Assembly: GCA_949499045.1 (NCBI GenBank)
Contig: CATEEE010000088.1
Span: 1-7,937, forward strand
DNA length: 7,937 nt
From: Marinobacterium sp. xm-d-530
GTDB lineage: Bacteria > Pseudomonadota > Gammaproteobacteria > Pseudomonadales > Balneatricaceae
Direction: 5' to 3'
The translations under genes and the position numbers were made by a program. Position 1 is the first letter of the stretch. Each line of letters begins with the position of its first letter. Shown one piece after another: positions 1 to 5,771 of this stretch. The notes under the pieces were generated by a model. The model made no database searches. It was not told where the DNA came from and saw nothing but the letters and a program-made list of their open reading frames with translations.

Positions 1-4
1 AGTT

Positions 5-766
5 ATGTCTGACACTAAAAACATCAAACTCGCGAGCATTGGCCAGGTAAGTTGTAACACCTGCAGTTTGAGTACGCTTTGCTTGCCTGTGTCTCTAAAT
101 GATGAAGAGGCGCTACGCCTGGATGACATAGTTGATAAGAGTAAGCCACTTCACAAAGGTGACTTTCTGTTTAGACAAGGTGAAGAGTTCACGTCGCTCT
201 TTGCTATTAGAGCTGGGTCGCTGAAAACCTACTCTGTAAACCCAGAGGGTGAAGAGCAGATCAACGGTTTCTACTTCCCAGGTGAACTGGTTGGTTTAGC
301 CGGTTTCGACTCAGGCAGCTACCCAATGTCGGCTAAAATGCTTGAAACAACGACCGTCTGCGAGATCCCCTTTTCACGCTTGGATGATCTAGCCGGACAA
401 ATGCCTGAGTTGCGTCGTTCTGTGATGCGCTCCATGAGTCACGAAATCAGTGATGATCAGCAGATGATGATGCTGCTCTCTAAAAAAACCGCTGAACAAC
501 GTATCGCGACTTTCATCTTCAAGCTATCACAACGATATGCCATTCGCGGTTACTCGGCCCAGTCTTTCCGCCTCTCTATGTCTCGTAACGAGATTGGTAA
601 CTACCTAGGCTTGGCAGTCGAGACCGTGAGTCGAATCTTTACCCGTTTCTCTTCACAAGAGTTGATACAAGTAGAAGGTAAAGAGCTGGAAATTCTTGAT
701 CAAAAAGCACTTCTTGAAGCGGCAGGTGAAGCACCGAGCCCTGAGTGCAATCAACACCACGGTTAA
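5..766 (+). CDS. fnr: FNR/ANR-type oxygen-sensing transcriptional regulator (Crp/Fnr family)
   Basis: This 253-aa cytoplasmic regulator should bind an oxygen-labile [4Fe-4S] cluster and, as an anaerobic dimer, bind TTGAT-N4-ATCAA sites. Seen: Cys17, Cys20 and Cys26 near the N-terminus plus Cys119, the same spacing as the four cluster ligands of E. coli FNR (20, 23, 29, 122). A cyclic-nucleotide-type beta-roll covers about residues 30-125, followed by a dimerisation helix at about 130-160. The C-terminal helix-turn-helix carries VETVSR, with Glu206, Ser209 and Arg210 matching the FNR base-reading residues E209/S212/R213. Only four bases lie upstream of the ATG in this window, so its ribosome site and promoter are out of view. 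It stops 13 bp before apt and is probably cotranscribed with it, an order known from pseudomonads (anr-apt). In Pseudomonas-like hosts the name anr would be used. Confidence 0.96.
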   Translation: MSDTKNIKLASIGQVSCNTCSLSTLCLPVSLNDEEALRLDDIVDKSKPLHKGDFLFRQGEEFTSLFAIRAGSLKTYSVNPEGEEQINGFYFPGELVGLAGFDSGSYPMSAKMLETTTVCEIPFSRLDDLAGQMPELRRSVMRSMSHEISDDQQMMMLLSKKTAEQRIATFIFKLSQRYAIRGYSAQSFRLSMSRNEIGNYLGLAVETVSRIFTRFSSQELIQVEGKELEILDQKALLEAAGEAPSPECNQHHG

Positions 767-779
767 AAAAGGATCTTTA

Positions 780-1322
780 ATGTCTTACGACGAGCACTAC
801 GTAAAATCGGTTGTCCGTTCTATTCCAGATTGGCCAGAGCCTGGTATTCTTTTCCGTGATATTACGCCGATTTTTCAGGATCCACGCGCGTCTCGCATGG
901 TTGCGAACGCATTTATTGATCGCTACATGCAGATGGATATTACCCACATCGCGTGTATCGATGCACGAGGCTTTCTGTTTGGCGCCATCATTGCACACCA
1001 GCTTAACAAGCCTCTGATTCTGGTACGTAAAAAGGGCAAGTTACCGGGTGATACCATTCACCAAGACTATACGTTGGAGTACGGTACTGCATCGGTTGAG
1101 ATTCAAAAGGATGCCGTTGTAGCGGGTGATAAAGTGGTACTGATCGACGATCTAATTGCCACCGGTGGCACCGCTCTAGCAGCGTGCACACTTATCAACG
1201 GACTAGGGGCTAGTGTTGTAGAAGTGGCAGCGCTAATTGACCTGCCAGATCTTAACGGATCACAAAAAATCCAAGACACCGGAATCCCCGTATATTGTTT
1301 ACTGGCCTACGACGGTCTCTAA
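780..1322 (+). CDS. apt: Adenine phosphoribosyltransferase
   Basis: Purine-salvage enzyme of the cytoplasm, making AMP and pyrophosphate from adenine and PRPP. The 180-aa product is close to the 183 aa of E. coli Apt. Seen: the N-terminal PGILFRD block (21-27), ARGFLFG (62-68), the flexible-loop motif RKKGKLP (83-89), EYGT (100-103) and the PRPP-binding motif VVLIDDLIATGGT (119-131). The frame stays open upstream to an ATG at 696, inside fnr. The start at 780 is chosen because AAAAAAGGA sits just upstream, the protein then begins at the usual family position, and the 28 extra residues would be an out-of-frame reading of the fnr tail. An intrinsic terminator follows directly, making apt the last gene of the fnr-apt unit. 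Confidence 0.96.
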   Translation: MSYDEHYVKSVVRSIPDWPEPGILFRDITPIFQDPRASRMVANAFIDRYMQMDITHIACIDARGFLFGAIIAHQLNKPLILVRKKGKLPGDTIHQDYTLEYGTASVEIQKDAVVAGDKVVLIDDLIATGGTALAACTLINGLGASVVEVAALIDLPDLNGSQKIQDTGIPVYCLLAYDGL

Positions 1323-1325
1323 TGG

Positions 1326-1356
1326 AAACCGAGGTTTAGTCACCTCGGTTTTTTTT
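1326..1356 (+). terminator. Intrinsic terminator after apt
   Basis: A perfect 10-bp stem AAACCGAGGT / ACCTCGGTTT (1326-1335 with 1342-1351) encloses the 6-nt loop TTAGTC and runs into eight T residues (1349-1356). It begins 3 bp after the apt stop codon. It separates fnr-apt from the hydrolase gene, so the latter needs its own promoter in the next 43 bp or depends on read-through. Confidence 0.95.
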
Positions 1357-1399
1357 ATACCTATAAACGATAAAAAATTAATGTTTAATGGAGTTTTAA

Positions 1400-2278
1400 A
1401 TGCTTCGACTCTCGACCACCCTACTCGCTGCATCAATCATGGCGACAACCGCACAAGCTGAGCAGGTTCAGATTCCTTTTGATGGGTTAACACTTAACGC
1501 CAATCTTGAACTGGCCGCTGATAAGTCACTCGCAGACGGTGTCCTAATGCTGACGCACGGCACACTGGCTCACAACGAAATGGAGATCATCAGCTACGTG
1601 CAGGAACAGATGGTCGATTACGGCATCTCTACCCTAGCCATCAATCTAAGTTACGGCTTAGATAATCGTGAATCAGCCATGTACGACTGTACCGTCCCTG
1701 CTCAACACACCATGCAGCAGGCAACGGCTGAAATGGAGGCTTGGCAGACTTGGCTTGATGGACAAGGTGCAGGCGATCGTTGGGTTATGGGTCACTCACG
1801 TGGCGGTAACCAGACTGCTCAATTTGCTGCAGCCAACCAAGATAAGATCAAAGGTCAGGTTCTGCTAGCACCTGCAACCTGGGATTACACGAAGACTCTA
1901 GAGGGTTATGGCAAGCGATATGAAACGCCAATCGAGCCGATCCTAGAGAAAGCTAATGGTATGGATGCTAAGGCGATGATCGATGGTATTGATATCATCT
2001 ACTGTGAGAACAGTGGTGCATCGGCTGAAGCGGTCTTGAGCTACTACGGCAACTACCCTGAATACGACACACCTACCGTGTTAAAAGAGACCAACATACC
2101 TACCCTGGTCATCGCGGGCAGCTTGGACACAGTGGTTGCAGATCTTCCTGAAAAGATGGAAAGTATCGATAAAGAGAACATTGAACTAGTAGTCGTTGAG
2201 GATGCAGATCACTTCTTCTTAGATCTGTTTGCCGACGAGGCGGTGGAATATGCGGTCGATTTTATCGAAAACTTGTAG
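1400..2278 (+). CDS. Exported alpha/beta-hydrolase (serine hydrolase)
   Basis: The 292-aa protein starts with a Sec signal peptide: MLRLS, a hydrophobic stretch, and AQA at 18-20 with predicted cleavage before Glu21, so the mature enzyme should be periplasmic or secreted. The alpha/beta-hydrolase landmarks are an oxyanion-hole HGT (53-55), the nucleophile elbow GHSRG with Ser133, a likely acid Asp243 in AGSLD, and the catalytic His271 in DADHF. Substrate is unknown; esterase- or peptidase-like activity is the family expectation. Two cysteines, Cys97 and Cys202, lie in the mature part and could form a disulfide, which is of interest because the next gene encodes an exported CxxC thioredoxin-fold protein. 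A GGAG at 1390-1393 fits the ATG at 1400. The 3' end overlaps the next gene by 29 nt, indicating translational coupling. Function class is firm, the exact role is not. Confidence 0.88.
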   Translation: MLRLSTTLLAASIMATTAQAEQVQIPFDGLTLNANLELAADKSLADGVLMLTHGTLAHNEMEIISYVQEQMVDYGISTLAINLSYGLDNRESAMYDCTVPAQHTMQQATAEMEAWQTWLDGQGAGDRWVMGHSRGGNQTAQFAAANQDKIKGQVLLAPATWDYTKTLEGYGKRYETPIEPILEKANGMDAKAMIDGIDIIYCENSGASAEAVLSYYGNYPEYDTPTVLKETNIPTLVIAGSLDTVVADLPEKMESIDKENIELVVVEDADHFFLDLFADEAVEYAVDFIENL

Positions 2279-2708
2279 CGCACTTCTTCTCAGCTTGGGC
2301 CTTATGGTAAGCGCCCAAGCCGAGGTAAGACTTGAGACAGCCAGAGATCTTCAATCGCTTGGTCAAGCAAACCCAAACGAAGTGATCGTTCTGCTGGTAT
2401 CTCAAGATGGCTGTGCCTTCTGTGTTACCGTGAAAGAGGACTTTCTTAAGCCTCTTTTACAAACGAATGATGCACCCCCTATCCAGATACTGGATCTTAG
2501 TAACCCTAAGCCTGTCATTAACTTTGATGGCTCAACAGGTTCAGCAGAACAGGTGGCTAAGAGCTTGGGTGGACGCTTCACTCCGACGATTCTATTTGTC
2601 GATGCGCAAGGCGAAACCCGCGCTAAAAAGATTGTCGGTGTGAACACACCTGAGTTCTACGGCTACTACATCGACGAAGCGATCAAATCGGCTCGAAAGA
2701 GTTTTTAA
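2250..2708 (+). CDS. Exported thioredoxin-fold protein with CAFC active site
   Basis: A 152-aa thioredoxin-like protein with a signal peptide (MRSILSKTC, a leucine-rich core, and AQA at 22-24), so a periplasmic location is expected. The redox motif is CAFC (Cys55, Cys58) in the context SQDGCAFC, and the cis-proline is in FTPT (Pro112), both hallmarks of the fold. The layout (short N-terminal strand, CxxC, then a helix with KEDFLKPLL) resembles SoxW- or DsbD-gamma-like small thioredoxins more than DsbA, so it may reduce or isomerise disulfides; that is inference. The frame extends to a TTG at 2229, but the ATG at 2250 is preferred because the signal peptide starts there and GAGGCGGTGG lies just upstream. 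The start lies inside the hydrolase gene, so the two are coupled. A Cys in the signal peptide is not in a lipobox. Confidence 0.86.
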   Translation: MRSILSKTCSALLLSLGLMVSAQAEVRLETARDLQSLGQANPNEVIVLLVSQDGCAFCVTVKEDFLKPLLQTNDAPPIQILDLSNPKPVINFDGSTGSAEQVAKSLGGRFTPTILFVDAQGETRAKKIVGVNTPEFYGYYIDEAIKSARKSF

Positions 2709-2720
2709 AGTCAAAAACTA

Positions 2721-2748
2721 ATGCAGGCAGAGGGCTCTCTGCTTGCAT
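2721..2748 (+). terminator. Strong hairpin after the hydrolase/thioredoxin pair, possible terminator
   Basis: ATGCAGGCAGAG (2721-2732) pairs with CTCTGCTTGCAT (2737-2748) around the tetraloop GGCT: 12 bp with one G-U pair. It sits 12 bp beyond the thioredoxin-gene stop and would fit as the unit's 3' end. There is no T-run, only CCCTTCT, so intrinsic termination is uncertain; it could instead be an mRNA-stabilising or processing structure. Confidence 0.5.
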
Positions 2749-2771
2749 CCCTTCTACTTGCATACCTTCTA
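2742..2771 (+). repeat. Tandem 15-bp direct repeat ahead of rdgC
   Basis: CTTGCATCCCTTCTA (2742-2756) is followed with no gap by CTTGCATACCTTCTA (2757-2771), one mismatch. The first copy includes the 3' arm of the preceding hairpin; the second contains the proposed -35 of the rdgC promoter. It may be a small tandem duplication or a pair of regulator sites. Confidence 0.75.
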
Positions 2772-2786
2772 GCAGAACAACATAAT
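2758..2786 (+). promoter_or_regulatory. Candidate sigma-70 promoter for rdgC-queE
   Basis: TTGCAT (2758-2763) and CATAAT (2781-2786) are separated by exactly 17 bp. The -10 matches the consensus at five of six positions, the -35 at three of six. It lies 35 bp before the rdgC start, in the only intergenic space available for an rdgC-queE promoter. Confidence 0.45.
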
Positions 2787-2821
2787 AGCGCCCCTTCACC
2801 TAATCCGCATTTAGAGGTTTT

Positions 2822-3739
2822 ATGCTCTGGTTTCGTAACGCTATTTGGTACCGATTTTCTCCCAGCGATTCATTCAATGAAGCCGCACTGATGGAGGCAC
2901 TAGAAGCCAGACCATTCGCTCCCTGCAAAGGGGCTGAACCACGATCAGTCGGTTGGGGTGAAGTGGCACCGGGTGTTATCGATTCACCGGTACTGACCAG
3001 TCACGGCTTTCACCTAATCTCACTTCGTGAAGAGGAGAAGATCCTTCCCTCCAGCGTTATTAAAGATCAGCTCAACGAGAAGGTGGAGCAGATTGAAGCC
3101 ACTGAAGATCGTAAGGTCTATCGTAAAGAGAAGGTACAGCTTAAGGATGAGATCACACTGACTCTGCTGCCGCGAGCCTTCACACGACGCAAAACCACAC
3201 GCGCCCTGATTGCTCCTCACCACAAACTGCTGATTATTGAAGGCAGTAGTTTTAAACGTGCTGAAGAGCTGCTAGGCACGCTGCGTGAAGATTTAGGCAC
3301 ACTATCAGTAAAACTGACCTCAACGGCACTTCCTGCCAACAAAGTATTCAGTGACTGGCTACTAGAAAACCGTGACCTTCCACGTGCGCTTGAACTGGGT
3401 GCTGTAACCGAATTTACCGACCCGCTAGAGACCACCAGCCAGATCAAGATCAAAGGCCAAAACCTGACCGATAAAGAGATTCAAGCCCACCTTAGCGGCG
3501 GCATGCTAGCGGAGCGCCTCGAACTGGTGTGGCGGGATCAGCTACAATTTGTCATGCACTCGGATCTAACGCTGCATTCGATTAAAATGACCGATCAGTA
3601 TCAAGAACAGCAAAATGATCGAGAGCATGAGGATGAAGCCTTAGCCCTTGATGCTGACTTGGCCCTGTTGGGCATTGAATTTACCCGCCTACTCCCAGAG
3701 CTCCTCGAAGCCCTTGGCGGTGAAGCAGACGAGGCTTAG
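2822..3739 (+). CDS. rdgC: Recombination-associated protein RdgC
   Basis: RdgC is a nucleoid-associated protein that forms a ring-shaped dimer around double-stranded DNA and restrains RecA loading and strand exchange. At 305 aa it is nearly the length of E. coli RdgC (303). Seen: the family start MLWFRNAIWYR, EEKILPSSVIK (71-81), LKDEITLTLLPRAF (107-120), KGQNLT (211-216) with Lys211 at the equivalent place, the QFVM block (242-245), and the C-terminal LIxALGGEA-type ending (here LLEALGGEA). GAGG at 2813-2816 serves the ATG at 2822. queE starts 2 bp after its stop, so the two are almost surely cotranscribed although functionally unrelated. No truncation or frameshift is visible. Confidence 0.95.
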   Translation: MLWFRNAIWYRFSPSDSFNEAALMEALEARPFAPCKGAEPRSVGWGEVAPGVIDSPVLTSHGFHLISLREEEKILPSSVIKDQLNEKVEQIEATEDRKVYRKEKVQLKDEITLTLLPRAFTRRKTTRALIAPHHKLLIIEGSSFKRAEELLGTLREDLGTLSVKLTSTALPANKVFSDWLLENRDLPRALELGAVTEFTDPLETTSQIKIKGQNLTDKEIQAHLSGGMLAERLELVWRDQLQFVMHSDLTLHSIKMTDQYQEQQNDREHEDEALALDADLALLGIEFTRLLPELLEALGGEADEA

Positions 3740-3741
3740 TT

Positions 3742-4389
3742 TTGGCAAAGACCTACTCCGTAAAAGAGATCTTCTACACCCTACAGGGCGAAGGCTTTCA
3801 CGCAGGCCGCCCTGCCGTGTTCTGTCGTTTTGCGGGATGTAACCTTTGGAGTGGTCGCGAAGTCGATAGAGTAGCTGCCGTCTGTCAGTTTTGTGATACC
3901 GATTTCGTCGGTACTGATGGTCAAAACGGTGGTAAGTTCACCTCCGCAGAAGCCTTAGCTAAAACAATCGCTGACTTCTGGCCTGATCGTAAACAGGGAC
4001 AACCCTTTGTCGTCATTACAGGGGGTGAGCCTGCCCTGCAGATGGACAGCGATCTAATCGATGCCCTGCATAACGCAGGGTTTGAGATCGCCATTGAGAC
4101 CAACGGCACCCTCCCTCTTCCTGAGGGGATCGATTGGGTCTGCGTTAGCCCAAAAGGGAGCTCTGAGATTACCCTTTTAGAAGGTCACGAACTCAAACTG
4201 GTCTACCCCCAAAAAGAGCTGAGAGCACAACCAGAACAGTTCCAGAATCTGCAGTTCGAGCACTTCTACATCCAACCCCTAGATGACCAAAACGCGCTTG
4301 AAAATCGCGCACGTTGTGTCGAATATTGCATGCAAAATCCTCAATGGAAATTAAGCATTCAAACCCACAAAATCCTTGACATCGACTGA
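3742..4389 (+). CDS. queE: 7-carboxy-7-deazaguanine synthase (radical SAM)
   Basis: QueE converts 6-carboxy-5,6,7,8-tetrahydropterin to 7-carboxy-7-deazaguanine, a step towards preQ0 and tRNA queuosine, using SAM and a [4Fe-4S] cluster. The 215-aa protein has the substrate-side EIFYTLQGEGFHAGRPAVF block (9-27), cluster cysteines Cys33, Cys48 and Cys51 (CX14CX2C, the expanded QueE variant of the usual CX3CX2C), TGGEP (93-97) for SAM binding, ETNGT (119-123) and CVSPK (134-138). Translation starts at TTG 3742: it lies 2 bp after the rdgC stop, GAGG (3731-3734) is 7 nt upstream, and the next residues AKTYSVKEIF match the family start. The weak start codon plus tight linkage suggests expression coupled to rdgC. 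No queC or other queuosine gene lies downstream; the gene-free AT-rich region begins at once. Confidence 0.94.
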   Translation: MAKTYSVKEIFYTLQGEGFHAGRPAVFCRFAGCNLWSGREVDRVAAVCQFCDTDFVGTDGQNGGKFTSAEALAKTIADFWPDRKQGQPFVVITGGEPALQMDSDLIDALHNAGFEIAIETNGTLPLPEGIDWVCVSPKGSSEITLLEGHELKLVYPQKELRAQPEQFQNLQFEHFYIQPLDDQNALENRARCVEYCMQNPQWKLSIQTHKILDID

Positions 4390-4460
4390 TCGTTTTTAGC
4401 ACCTAATTCTCTAAAATCGACCACCCCAGTAACCATAGGGGCTAGCAAGGTATGCTCACA

Positions 4461-4486
4461 TTATCTGTGGATAACCTTGTGCATAG
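4461..4486 (-). promoter_or_regulatory. DnaA-box-like pair
   Basis: TGTGGATAA (4466-4474) is the exact complement of the consensus DnaA box TTATCCACA. A second, degenerate copy TGTGCATAG (4478-4486, two differences) follows in the same orientation, 12 bp start to start. The first box is also part of the inverted repeat TTATC-TGTG-GATAA. A further weak match, TGTGGATTT, lies at 4755-4763. The match is seen; DnaA binding is inference. Confidence 0.4.
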
Positions 4487-4532
4487 AGTCACAGCACAGG
4501 AAATAAACCGTCATAAAAAGGTAGAATCAGCA

Positions 4533-4555
4533 AATTGGTTAAAATTTAACCAATT
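4533..4555. repeat. Perfect 23-bp palindrome, possible operator
   Basis: AATTGGTTAAA (4533-4543) and TTTAACCAATT (4545-4555) are exact inverted copies around a single A. The symmetry and size fit a dimeric regulator site, but no adjacent start codon gives it an obvious target. With no T-run it is a poor terminator. Confidence 0.7.
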
Positions 4556-4578
4556 AAAGTAAACCCTTACTAGACAAG

Positions 4579-4608
4579 AACTTATATCGATAATATAAAC
4601 TTATATCG
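4579..4608. repeat. Direct repeat AACTTATATCG, two copies
   Basis: AACTTATATCG occurs at 4579-4589 and again at 4598-4608, 19 bp apart start to start, so roughly two helical turns. TTATAT / ATATAA (4582-4587 with 4593-4598) also makes a small inverted repeat inside it. Confidence 0.6.
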
Positions 4609-4630
4609 TCTATTTTTGCCCTAAATAGTG

Positions 4631-4677
4631 ATTAATGTCGAAAATAAAACTAAAGTTAGTACTTTAACGACACTAAT
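4631..4677. repeat. Long imperfect inverted repeat
   Basis: ATTAATGTCG (4631-4640) pairs with CGACACTAAT (4668-4677), nine of ten bases, and inside it TAAAGT (4651-4656) pairs with ACTTTA (4661-4666) around TAGT. The two stems are separated by an asymmetric internal loop. It could be an RNA structure or a remnant of a palindromic element end. Confidence 0.5.
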
Positions 4678-4690
4678 GCACAATTGTTAT

Positions 4691-4729
4691 TTCAAATTAA
4701 GTTTGATACTGGTATCAACACGATTTGAA
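4691..4729. repeat. Nested inverted repeat (cruciform-like site)
   Basis: Outer arms TTCAAAT (4691-4697) and ATTTGAA (4723-4729) enclose inner arms TTGATAC (4703-4709) and GTATCAA (4712-4718), which are 2 bp apart. Gaps between arms are 5 and 4 bp, so the site is nearly symmetric over 39 bp. The right outer arm runs into the 12-bp palindrome TTTGAATTCAAA (4724-4735). Confidence 0.65.
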
Positions 4730-4808
4730 TTCAAAATTGAGCATTGGATATGGCTGTGGATTTAAATTAGAAAGGTCTAATATTTAAATTCAAATTAAGC
4801 TTGATACT
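4691..4808 (+). repeat. 20-bp direct repeat, two copies 98 bp apart
   Basis: TTCAAATTAAGTTTGATACT (4691-4710) recurs as TTCAAATTAAGCTTGATACT (4789-4808) with one mismatch. The first copy is the left half of the nested inverted repeat; the second has no matching right half. Between them, TTTAAATTAGA (4761-4771) and TCTAATATTTAAA (4776-4788) form a further inverted repeat with a 2-nt bulge. Confidence 0.75.
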
Positions 4809-4924
4809 CAGGTTATAAAGACAAAGATCTGGGATTTACTGATACGGAAATTCTCTGCCTAAAACTAGACAAAAGTATTGATGAATATCTTTACTAAGAT
4901 TCTTGGAACACCGCTTATATTTAT

Positions 4925-5758
4925 TTATCGATCAACCACTCTCAACAAACGATCAAGCTGACGCTTAGGAAGCAGTTTTTCTAACCAGTAGAGAGCTTTT
5001 GTAGGAGGAGTAATGTAGTAATTCGCTTTGGGTTTTCGTGCATTGATAGCATGTTCTAGCGCGTTAAAAACATATTCTTGAGGGTAATTTCCAGCGCTCT
5101 CATAATCAGGTTTATTCAGGCGTGGTAATACGATCTCGTTGTAACGATCTTTGTTAACTGAGTGCTCGACATCCACATGTTTCAATAGCGCTTTTAGAGC
5201 GTTAGCTCTGAATTTACTTTCCACGGGACCTGTATTGAGGAGACAGAATTCGATACCACTGTCTTTCATCTCTACGCGCATAGATAGAACCATGCCTTCA
5301 AGGGCGTATTTGCTTGCGACATAAGCTCCACGACAAGCCATACCTACAAACCCAAGCACAGAACTGTGAATGACGATTCGGCCTTCTCCTTGCTGGTGCA
5401 TGAATGGAATGACAAGCGTATTGAGATGGTGCAATCCGAAGACATTCACCTTGAACTGTTCTTCAAACGCTTCGACGGGTAAGTCTTCTACGAAACCTGC
5501 TTGGCCAAACCCTGCATTCTGAAAAACTACGTCAATACGGTTATCCAGTAATGTCATTGCATTATTAAAACCAGAGTCGATGCTGGCGTAATCGGACATT
5601 TCCATGTGAATAGAGGGGACACCTTTAGAAGCGAGTGCTTCAGCATCTTCTCGAGAGCGAACGGTCCCAACAACACGATACCCCTGTTCTTTTAAGCGTA
5701 AAGCGCAGTGGAAGCCAATACCGCCAGGTGAGGCGCCTGTAATCAAAATATGTTTCAT
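4925..5758 (-). CDS. Short-chain dehydrogenase/reductase, classical type
   Basis: A 277-aa NAD(P)-dependent oxidoreductase, probably cytoplasmic. Seen: a glycine-rich cofactor loop TGASPGGIG (7-15), which carries one residue more than the usual TGxxxGIG; Arg34 and Arg36 after the second strand, which would favour NADP; NAG (81-83); Asn105 in KVNVFG; catalytic Ser133 in HSSVLG; and YVASK with Tyr146 and Lys150. The C-terminal part (about 185-277) is basic and ends in YWLEKLLPKRQLDRLLRVV, similar in style to the YbbO-like reductases of enterobacteria, so an aldehyde or ketone substrate is plausible but unproven. The start at 5758 has no recognisable Shine-Dalgarno; upstream is AATTAATAACAATTT. 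It begins 13 bp after the J-SPOR gene stop, so translation may depend on the upstream gene. It is last in the minus-strand operon. Confidence 0.9.
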   Translation of the reverse strand: MKHILITGASPGGIGFHCALRLKEQGYRVVGTVRSREDAEALASKGVPSIHMEMSDYASIDSGFNNAMTLLDNRIDVVFQNAGFGQAGFVEDLPVEAFEEQFKVNVFGLHHLNTLVIPFMHQQGEGRIVIHSSVLGFVGMACRGAYVASKYALEGMVLSMRVEMKDSGIEFCLLNTGPVESKFRANALKALLKHVDVEHSVNKDRYNEIVLPRLNKPDYESAGNYPQEYVFNALEHAINARKPKANYYITPPTKALYWLEKLLPKRQLDRLLRVVDR

Positions 5759-5771
5759 AAATTGTTATTAA

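Larger units (their letters stand above)
4390..4924. other. 535-bp gene-free AT-rich gap between convergent genes
   Basis: Both flanking genes end here (queE from the left, the dehydrogenase from the right), yet the gap is far longer than two terminators need. No convincing coding frame is seen in any direction; the longest start-to-stop run I tried with a plausible start (4635-4667) is 10 codons. No T-tailed hairpin is obvious for either flank; a weak CCCC/GGGG pair (4424-4427 with 4438-4441) follows queE. The rest is AT-rich and full of inverted and direct repeats, listed separately. It may be a degraded gene, an element end, a binding locus or an origin-like segment. Confidence 0.7.

Noticed and set aside
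696..779. Longer apt reading frame starting inside fnr
   Set aside because: The 28 extra residues overlap the fnr tail, no ribosome site is seen there, and the shorter protein matches the family length.
2229..2249. TTG start for the thioredoxin-fold gene
   Set aside because: It would put MPTRRWN before a good signal peptide; the ATG at 2250 has a better ribosome site.
4579..4610. dif/Xer recombination site
   Set aside because: The AT-rich arms do not match the conserved XerC/XerD arm bases well enough; only the general size fits.
4635..4667. Ten-codon reading frame MSKIKLKLVL
   Set aside because: Very short, no ribosome site, lies inside an inverted repeat; no support for translation.
4703..4718. 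TTGATAC-TG-GTATCAA as an FNR-binding site
   Set aside because: The half-sites TTGAT and ATCAA are 6 bp apart, whereas FNR sites need 4 bp; no gene starts nearby.
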